A stretch of 64,000 nt of DNA, from positions 1 to 64,000 of the forward strand of contig CAXAVJ010000004.1 in assembly GCA_963972065.1 (NCBI GenBank), written 5' to 3'. This document shows positions 58,459 through 64,000 of the stretch, one piece after another. This DNA is from UBA1479 sp963972065 (GTDB lineage Bacteria; Pseudomonadota; Alphaproteobacteria; Rhodospirillales; Casp-alpha2). How positions within the stretch are numbered: the stretch's first letter is position 1; each line of letters opens with the position of its first letter. The notes beneath the pieces were generated by a model that saw nothing but the letters and a program-made list of their open reading frames with translations, did not search any database and was not told where the DNA came from. Position numbers and translations under genes: made by a program.

Positions 58459-59238
58459 TCAGCGAGCCTTGAAGGCCGGCTTTTCCTTGGCCAGAAAGGC
58501 ACGCACGCCTTCCTTGTAATCTTCGGAATCGCACAGCGCATAGCTTGATTTCAGTTCTTCCGGGCCGATCTGCGCGGGCTGCAGCAGGCGGCGCAGGATC
58601 TTTTTCGATCCGCGTGCGGCCAAAGGTGCGCCTTGGGCAACGCGCCAGGCGACCGTCTCGGCCTCGTCGTCCAACTGGTCCGCCGGCACGACCCGGGTCA
58701 CCAGCCCTTTGGCATAAGCCTCGTCGGCCTCCAAAATCCGGCCTTCCAGCAGTAGTTCCATGATGACCGCCGCCGACACCACGGCCAGCGCCGCCGCCAT
58801 TTCCGGATAGGCGAAGGCATGGCCCAGACGGTTGATGGGGATCCCGAAACGCGACCCTTCGGCGGCCAGGCGCATGTCGCAGCAGCAGGCGATCTCGAAC
58901 CCGCCGCCGGTGCAGGCGCCGCGGATCACGGCGATGGTCGGATGTTTCAAGTTTGAGAACGCATGCAGCGCGTCAGCGACGACCTTGCCGTAGATTTCGG
59001 CCTGATCAGCACTCATGCGCTTTTCCGGGAATTCGGAGATATCCGCCCCCGCGGCGAAATGATCGCCCATGCCCGTGACCAACACGCAGCGCAGATCGTC
59101 GTCAGCTTCCAGTTCCGCCGTGACCTCGACCAGCCGCCGCCAGGCGTCCAGGTTCATGGCATTGCGCTTTTCCGGGTTGTTGATGGTCAGGGTCGCGATG
59201 GCGCCCTTGCGTTCCAGGCGGATAATATCATCGTTCAT
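58459..59238 (-). CDS. Enoyl-CoA hydratase/isomerase family protein
   Basis: A 259-residue crotonase. Oxyanion segments FAAGADISEFPEK and RGACTGGGFEIACCCDMRL are present. The first catalytic Glu is kept (E115) but the second is replaced (PINRLGH, Ile at the Glu site), so it may be an isomerase or decarboxylase. It begins 19 bp after the 2-hydroxyacid dehydrogenase stop, in the same direction. The pair may process one acid, but the substrate is unknown. Confidence 0.84.
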   Translation of the reverse strand: MNDDIIRLERKGAIATLTINNPEKRNAMNLDAWRRLVEVTAELEADDDLRCVLVTGMGDHFAAGADISEFPEKRMSADQAEIYGKVVADALHAFSNLKHPTIAVIRGACTGGGFEIACCCDMRLAAEGSRFGIPINRLGHAFAYPEMAAALAVVSAAVIMELLLEGRILEADEAYAKGLVTRVVPADQLDDEAETVAWRVAQGAPLAARGSKKILRRLLQPAQIGPEELKSSYALCDSEDYKEGVRAFLAKEKPAFKAR

Positions 59239-59257
59239 GGCGTGGTCTTCTTGTGTC

Positions 59258-60220
59258 TCAATCTTCGGCGTTCAGAACCCGGACCGGCGAACCGGCCATC
59301 CAGGATTTGATGCATTCCACGGCTTCCGGGTACATCACTTCGTAATTTTCCCGGATCACGTAGCCCGTGTGCCCGGTCAGCACGGCGTTGTCGAGCTTAC
59401 GCAAGGCATGGTCGGTGGGCAGTGGCTCGACATCATAAACGTCGATACCCGCACCTTTGATCTTGTTCGCCTTGAGCGCCGCAATCAATGCCGTCTCGTC
59501 AATGATCGGCCCGCGCGAGGTGTTGACGATGTAGGCAGAGGGCTTCATCAGCGCCAGTTCATCCGCGCCGACAAGACCCGTGGTCCGCTCCGACAGCAGG
59601 ACATGGATGGTCACCACGTCGGATTGCTTGAACAGGTCTTCCTTGGAAACGCGGGTCGCATTGCATTCGGCCGCCCGTTCGTCGGTCAGGTTTTCCGACC
59701 AGGCGACGACCTTCATGCCGAGTGCCGTGCCGAGTGCCGCCGATTGTGCGCCCAGTTTGCCCAAGCCGATGACGCCGAGCGTCTTGCCGCGGAGCCCCAC
59801 CGGGAAGCTCTCCTGCCAGCCGCCGGCCTTCATGCAGCGGTCTTCCTTGGGAATTTCCTTGGTCACGGCGAAAATCAGGGCCCAGGTCTGTTCGAACGCC
59901 GGATAGGGCAGAATCGCCGTGCCGCAGACGGTGATGCCCATGGCACGCGCCTTTTTCATGTCCCAGGCTAGGTTACGCATGCCCGTGGTCACCATCATCT
60001 TCAGGTCCGGCAGCTTTTCCAGCTGCGACGCCGGAAAGCGGGTGCGCTCGCGCATGCCGACGACGAAGTCGAAACCCGCCAGGGCCTTGGAGACACGGTC
60101 TTCGTCGGTCTGCAGGAATTCATTGAAGGAGACGACCTCCACGTTGGGGCCCAGGCTGGCCCAATCGGCAAGCTCCAGGGCCACGTTCTGGTAGTCGTCC
60201 AGGATGGCGATGCGGGTCAT
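59258..60220 (-). CDS. D-2-hydroxyacid dehydrogenase family protein
   Basis: A 320-residue NAD-dependent enzyme of the D-isomer-specific group. Rossmann motif LGVIGLGKLGAQSAALG, catalytic Arg in IVNTSRGPIIDE, Glu in DVEPLP, His in TGHTGYVIRENYE. It resembles the glyoxylate/hydroxypyruvate and phosphoglycerate dehydrogenase-like set. GGGAA precedes ATG 60220. Hydroxypyruvate is one plausible substrate given hyi at 55607, but the two are not in one operon. Confidence 0.83.
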   Translation of the reverse strand: MTRIAILDDYQNVALELADWASLGPNVEVVSFNEFLQTDEDRVSKALAGFDFVVGMRERTRFPASQLEKLPDLKMMVTTGMRNLAWDMKKARAMGITVCGTAILPYPAFEQTWALIFAVTKEIPKEDRCMKAGGWQESFPVGLRGKTLGVIGLGKLGAQSAALGTALGMKVVAWSENLTDERAAECNATRVSKEDLFKQSDVVTIHVLLSERTTGLVGADELALMKPSAYIVNTSRGPIIDETALIAALKANKIKGAGIDVYDVEPLPTDHALRKLDNAVLTGHTGYVIRENYEVMYPEAVECIKSWMAGSPVRVLNAED

Positions 60221-60441
60221 GTTTCGTTTCCCTTCGTTTCTTGATGTCCGGTGATACCGGCAGTGTTAGGGCCAGGATATGGCCCGACCAGGGGTCGGGC
60301 GGCAAGTCCTTAAAATCACACGAGCCTGCGTCAGGTTCACATAAGCTCTGGCGTTTATGCTATGGTTGATGCACATATTGCGCCCGGCAACGGTGCCAAA
60401 AGACCAATAATCACCCCATTGGGGCTAGGCTGAGAACTCCC

Positions 60442-61386
60442 ATGCCGATCGACACAGGATTTTCCTTTTCCGATATCGTCGCCAAGGCGAACGATGCAGT
60501 CATCGTTGCCAAGGCTGCCAAAGGCAAATCGAGCAAACCGAAGATCACGTACGTGAATGCGGCCTTCTGCCGCCTGTCCGGTTATTCGGACAAGGAAGCG
60601 ATCGGCAAAGCCCCCTGGTTCCTTGATGGTCCCGATACGGACCCGGAAGCCCGCGCGAAGGTCGAGGACGCGGTCAAGGCCGGGCGCCACATGCGCACCC
60701 GCCTGCAGCAATACGCCAAGGACGGCACAAGCTATTGGGTCGATGTGAACATCATGCCGCTGTTCGGCAGCGATGGGGAAATCACCCATATCGCCGCCAT
60801 CCAGCGCAACGTGACCGAAGACGTCCTGCGCGAACAGGAACTGCTGAACCTCGCCACGACCGACGACCTGACCGGTGCCAAGAACCGCCGCCATTTCATG
60901 GAGCGGGCGGAACTGGAAGTCCATCGCTTGCGCCGGCACCGGGTGCCGTTTTCCGTGGTCCTTTTGGACCTGGACCATTTCAAATTGGTCAATGATACCC
61001 ACGGCCACCAAGCCGGCGACGACGTGCTGAAGGAAGCCGTCCGGCGCTGGCAGCATGGCCGCCGGCCGTTCGACACCTTGGGCCGCCTGGGTGGCGAGGA
61101 ATTCGCCATTCTGCTGCCCGGTGCCGATGCCGAGGCCACCATGACCGTGGCCGAACGCTTGCGCGCCGTCATCGCCGATGCGCCGTTCGATACCATCGCC
61201 GGCCCAATCGACGTCACCGTATCCATCGGCATAGCCGAGGCGGAAGACGCAGATCAGACCATCGAAGGCACGCTGGGCCGTGCCGACGCCGCGCTTTACC
61301 ATTCCAAGCACGGCGGGCGGAACCGGGTGACCAAGGCGTCGCCGATCCCCGCCGCCAAGCGCAAGGCGGCCGGCAAGAAGGGCTGA
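60442..61386 (+). CDS. PAS-GGDEF diguanylate cyclase
   Basis: A 314-residue protein: a PAS domain (residues ~10-125, with ITYVNAAFCRLSGYSDKEAIG) and a GGDEF domain (about 135-305). The active loop is LGRLGGEEFAIL, so it makes c-di-GMP, and VHRLRRHRVPFSVVLLDLDHFK is the metal-binding start. The PAS domain keeps GKAPWFLDGPDT, a linker typical of LOV-like flavin sets but without the LOV cysteine motif. It is divergent from the D-2-hydroxyacid dehydrogenase gene. ATG 60442. Confidence 0.9.
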   Translation: MPIDTGFSFSDIVAKANDAVIVAKAAKGKSSKPKITYVNAAFCRLSGYSDKEAIGKAPWFLDGPDTDPEARAKVEDAVKAGRHMRTRLQQYAKDGTSYWVDVNIMPLFGSDGEITHIAAIQRNVTEDVLREQELLNLATTDDLTGAKNRRHFMERAELEVHRLRRHRVPFSVVLLDLDHFKLVNDTHGHQAGDDVLKEAVRRWQHGRRPFDTLGRLGGEEFAILLPGADAEATMTVAERLRAVIADAPFDTIAGPIDVTVSIGIAEAEDADQTIEGTLGRADAALYHSKHGGRNRVTKASPIPAAKRKAAGKKG

Positions 61387-61437
61387 TCCCTTCCCGTTTC
61401 TTTTCACGACAGACTTTTCAGTAATTCAATTGGCCGT

Positions 61438-62469
61438 TCAGGCCGCGCGCGCGCCCTTCAGACGCATGGGCATGCGGGGGCCCATGTTGTAGTGATCGGC
61501 AAACTTGGGATCGAGCTTGCGCCCGTCGTGCGCGTTGAACCAGATGCGCAGCAGGTTGCGTTTGCGCGTGCCGTCGGGCCAGTCCTCGAAGGCGGCACGG
61601 GAATGCAGGGTCACATAATTGTTGAGAATCTGAATGTCGCCCGTCTCGAACGTCATGTCGTAGCGGAACCGGTCGCTGACGCAGAGTTCCTGCATGTAAT
61701 CGAGCGCCTCTCGGGCAAGGTCGGAAATCGGCTCGCCGATGAATTCCTGGCCCTCGATGATCGCCTTGCGCAGGTAACGGCAACTCAGCCGCCCGTCGCA
61801 CCAGCTGTAGACGGGCACCTTGTGGCGGGTGACAGGATGGGTTTCCCCGGCCTCGCCCTCGCCCCGCAGGTTGAAGTGAAAACCTTCGTACAGCACCGGC
61901 AGGTATTCCGGGCGGCTCATCAAAATTTCATTGTATACCGCCATGCTTGACGCGATCTGGCTTTCCCCGCCGGACATGGAGGGTTGCAGGCAAAGCAGGC
62001 TGACCAGATCCAGGCCGTCGCAATGGAAATACAGTTTCTGACGCGTCTTGTAGCCGCGGATCAAGGGATCGTTGTAGTCGAGGCCCTTATCCGTGACCTC
62101 GCCGATCACGTCACCGCCCGGATTGTGGTGCATGGGTTGGCCCATCAGAACCGTGAGCGCCCAATACATGGCCTCGATCCGGGGGCGGTCGTAACGCGCG
62201 ATCTCCAGCCCCTTGATCAGCACGCAGCCGCGCCCGTTTTCCAGTTCCCCGACCGCCCAACCAGCCAATGCCGCCAATTCCGGGGCGTCGATATCCTCGG
62301 GGCCGAACTGCTGCGCCCCCAGTCCTCGGGCCGCCAGATCGGCGGTCACAGTTTCGAGCGCACTCAACTCCTCGGCGTTCAGGCGCCGGGTCCAGTTGGG
62401 ATCGCCGGCCAGCTCGGCGGCAGTCCAGGCGGATTTTTCGGTAACGGGGGTCAGGATCGTGTCGGTCAT
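61438..62469 (-). CDS. TauD/TfdA-family Fe(II)/2-oxoglutarate dioxygenase
   Basis: A 343-residue dioxygenase of the clavaminate synthase-like superfamily. The iron ligands are His and Asp in LYFHCDGLD and His in VTLHSRAAF; the 2-oxoglutarate Arg is in RKRNLLRIWF. Substrates of these proteins include taurine, alkyl sulfates, and gamma-butyrobetaine. It is divergent from the PrpB-like gene. Start ATG 62469. Confidence 0.87.
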   Translation of the reverse strand: MTDTILTPVTEKSAWTAAELAGDPNWTRRLNAEELSALETVTADLAARGLGAQQFGPEDIDAPELAALAGWAVGELENGRGCVLIKGLEIARYDRPRIEAMYWALTVLMGQPMHHNPGGDVIGEVTDKGLDYNDPLIRGYKTRQKLYFHCDGLDLVSLLCLQPSMSGGESQIASSMAVYNEILMSRPEYLPVLYEGFHFNLRGEGEAGETHPVTRHKVPVYSWCDGRLSCRYLRKAIIEGQEFIGEPISDLAREALDYMQELCVSDRFRYDMTFETGDIQILNNYVTLHSRAAFEDWPDGTRKRNLLRIWFNAHDGRKLDPKFADHYNMGPRMPMRLKGARAA

Positions 62470-62620
62470 GGCGGTCAACATTTCGTCTCAAAAGGTGAGT
62501 GGGGCTACTTTCCTGCGCGGCGTGTATCAGGGTCAGATTGTCGATATTCGACTGTCTAGCACGCAAGCACCGTTGCGTCGGCGGCAAAATAACCGTTAAG
62601 TGTGCTCCAATGACAGCGTG

Positions 62621-62636
62621 AAATTGTATACAGTTT
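62621..62636. promoter_or_regulatory. AAATTGTATACAGTTT palindrome before the PrpB-like gene
   Basis: A 16-bp palindrome with one mismatched pair, centre 62628.5, 56 bp before ATG 62685. It shares TTGTATACA with the site at 37371-37380, so one GntR-type regulator may bind both. Confidence 0.6.
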
Positions 62637-62684
62637 GCGCAGATGAGCCACAAACGACGCCCACATTTGACGGAGGATATCCCC

Positions 62685-63596
62685 ATGACCTGGCTTGAAG
62701 GCAACGGACGCGACAAACGCCCTGCGGGTGAACGGCTGCGCGAGCTTTTGGACCGCGACGAAATCCTGCGCGTGCCCGGCGCGCACAACGCCTTCGCCGG
62801 CATGATCGCCAAGCAGGCGGGGTTTGAAACGCTGTATATCTCCGGCGGCGCCGTCACGGCGTCCCTCGGCCTGCCCGACCTGGGCATCATGACCCTGGAC
62901 GAAATGTGCAACGTCGTGCGCAGCGTGTCGCGGACCACGGATCTGCCGCTGATCGTCGACGGCGACACCGGCTACGGCGGCGTGCTGAACGCCATGCGCG
63001 TGGTCAAGGAACTGGAGCTGTCCGGCGCAGGTGCTGTGCATATCGAAGACCAGCTTCTGCCCAAAAAATGCGGCCATCTGAACGACAAGCGCCTGGTCGA
63101 ACCGCAAGAAGCCGCCGCCAAGATCGCCGCCGCCAAGGCAGCCTCGTCGCATCTGGTCATCATCGCGCGCACGGACGCCGCCGGGGTCGAGGGACTGGAT
63201 GCTGCCATCAAGCGCGCCAATCTGTACCGCGAAGCCGGCGCCGACGTGACCTTCCCCGACGGCCTGCCCTCGGCAGAGGATCATTTGGAATTCGCCAAGA
63301 AGGTGCCGGGCAAGAAGATGGCCAACATGACCGAATACGGCCGCACCCCCTTCTTCACGGGTCAGCAGTTCCAGGACATGGGCTTCGACATCGTGATCTG
63401 GCCGGCGACCTCGATCCGCGCGGCGGCCAAGCTGTTCCAGGACCTGTACGGCCATATGCGCGACCACGACGGCACCGAAGGCTTCATGGACAAGGTGATG
63501 AGCCGCGCCGAACAGTACGACACGCTGGCTTATTACGATTATGAGGCGCTGGATGCCTCGGTCGCGCGGACCGTGGTTCCCGAATACGGCAAGTAA
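62685..63596 (+). CDS. Isocitrate lyase/PEP mutase-family protein (methylisocitrate lyase PrpB-like)
   Basis: A 303-residue TIM-barrel of the PrpB branch. RVPGAHNAFAGMIAKQAGFE is the family start, GDTGYGGVLN binds Mg, and the KKCGHLND catalytic loop holds the Cys of the lyases. Substrate candidates are 2-methylisocitrate or a related 2-hydroxy-acid. GGAGGA precedes the ATG. No prpC or prpD is adjacent, although two MmgE/PrpD genes exist in the window at a distance. Confidence 0.87.
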   Translation: MTWLEGNGRDKRPAGERLRELLDRDEILRVPGAHNAFAGMIAKQAGFETLYISGGAVTASLGLPDLGIMTLDEMCNVVRSVSRTTDLPLIVDGDTGYGGVLNAMRVVKELELSGAGAVHIEDQLLPKKCGHLNDKRLVEPQEAAAKIAAAKAASSHLVIIARTDAAGVEGLDAAIKRANLYREAGADVTFPDGLPSAEDHLEFAKKVPGKKMANMTEYGRTPFFTGQQFQDMGFDIVIWPATSIRAAAKLFQDLYGHMRDHDGTEGFMDKVMSRAEQYDTLAYYDYEALDASVARTVVPEYGK

Positions 63597-63611
63597 GCCG
63601 CGTGCACGACG

Positions 63612-64000
63612 TTAGCGTTGCCTGATGCCGTGAATATGGACGTCATGTGCGGAATGCTTGCTGAGGATTTCCACCGCCCGGGCTTCCTTTTCCTCGGTCG
63701 TGGTCAATACCCATAGCAGCAGGCCGCCGCGTTCCATCTGATCGCGCAGAAACTTGGCGTGGCTTTCACCGATGCCTGCCGCAAGAAGGACACCGATCAT
63801 CGCACCGGCGCCGCCCGCGATTGCCGTCGCGGCAGCGGCGGCGGCGATCGTGCCCCCCGAGGCGACGATCGCGCCTGCCGCCAGGGTCGCTGGGATGTAG
63901 GTCAAGATGCCGATCACGCCGCCTTCCGCATCGCCGACGCTTTCCGGCGAAACATAGGCTGCCCGGGGCGCATCGAGGTCATCCTCGGCGGCAGCGGCGT
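63612..64000 (-). CDS. Glycine-zipper hypothetical protein, 5' end beyond the window
   Basis: A reading frame open from the right edge and ending at 63612 (at least 128 codons). The middle is a glycine/alanine-rich zipper (GAIVASGGTIAAAAAATAIAGGAGAMIGV, read in parts), and the end LWVLTTTEEKEARAVEILSK with HDVHIHGIRQR resembles a common domain of stress-type proteins. The start is not seen: the GTG at 63917 is preceded by 27 further codons in frame. It converges with the PrpB-like gene, 15 bp after its stop. Confidence 0.65.
   Translation of the reverse strand, partial: AAAAEDDLDAPRAAYVSPESVGDAEGGVIGILTYIPATLAAGAIVASGGTIAAAAAATAIAGGAGAMIGVLLAAGIGESHAKFLRDQMERGGLLLWVLTTTEEKEARAVEILSKHSAHDVHIHGIRQR

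Noticed and set aside
1..64000. CRISPR arrays, tRNA and rRNA genes
   Set aside because: No regularly spaced repeats and no tRNA-like cloverleaf or rRNA signature was seen on either strand by eye.

Overview
The window is high-GC (roughly 63-65 percent by eye), gene-dense chromosomal DNA. Hopanoid genes (hpnM-hpnC-hpnB), TAXI-type TRAP transport, many CoA-linked degradation genes and characteristic hairpin-forming dispersed repeats suggest a heterotrophic, probably marine, alphaproteobacterium of the Rhodospirillales. This placement is an inference; no rRNA or tRNA gene is visible. Two short AT-rich stretches (about 6406-6960 and 48515-49582) stand out as acquired DNA.

Layout. 25-2771: hopanoid/lipid genes. 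2955-6405: an orphan PhnZ-like HD protein, a D-amino-acid dehydrogenase and a GlcD-type flavoprotein. 6495-7499: a parDE toxin-antitoxin pair with a GIY-YIG nuclease as third gene, followed by dispersed hairpin repeats. 7768-11989: a sulfolactate module (comD, comE, slcC, comC) with a divergent GntR regulator. 11999-19577: mixed genes including a GH17 glucan enzyme, a thiol-dioxygenase-like cupin, a hemerythrin with an FNR/FixK-type box, and an aldehyde dehydrogenase/SDR pair. 19684-25593: a histidine kinase and an operon of TAXI binding protein, fused TRAP permease and a second two-subunit TPP decarboxylase. 25892-37314: gamma-glutamyltransferase, a receiver/HPt pair facing a LuxO-like sigma54 activator, two MFS carriers, GST, esterase, DsbA-like isomerase, and a TetR-controlled flavin protein.

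37493-54894 is a large catabolic region. A rightward block (crotonase, PanE-like, MmgE/PrpD, a frameshifted 6PGDH-like gene, a small membrane protein) meets a leftward block tail to tail with a 4-bp overlap at 41787-41790. The leftward block runs MmgE/PrpD, MaoC, acyl-CoA dehydrogenase, CaiB, LeuC-like, LeuD-like, four-domain rhodanese, IPMDH-like, PanE-like and Ldh2-like, with a divergent LysR gene at its head. It looks like a pathway for a branched or hydroxylated dicarboxylic acid; the substrate cannot be read from sequence. An AT-rich two-gene island sits between caiB and leuC-like and is bracketed by two copies of the caiB 3' end, so the block was probably one contiguous operon before insertion.

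54908-64000 holds two small hypotheticals, hydroxypyruvate isomerase, amtB-glnK for ammonium, a crotonase/2-hydroxyacid dehydrogenase pair, a PAS-GGDEF cyclase, a TauD-like dioxygenase, a PrpB-family lyase and a glycine-zipper protein cut by the window edge. TTGTATACAA-type palindromes in front of three transcription units suggest a shared GntR-family regulator. The best leads are the caiB-targeted island, the parDE-nuclease operon, the sulfolactate module and the reconstructed ten-gene operon.
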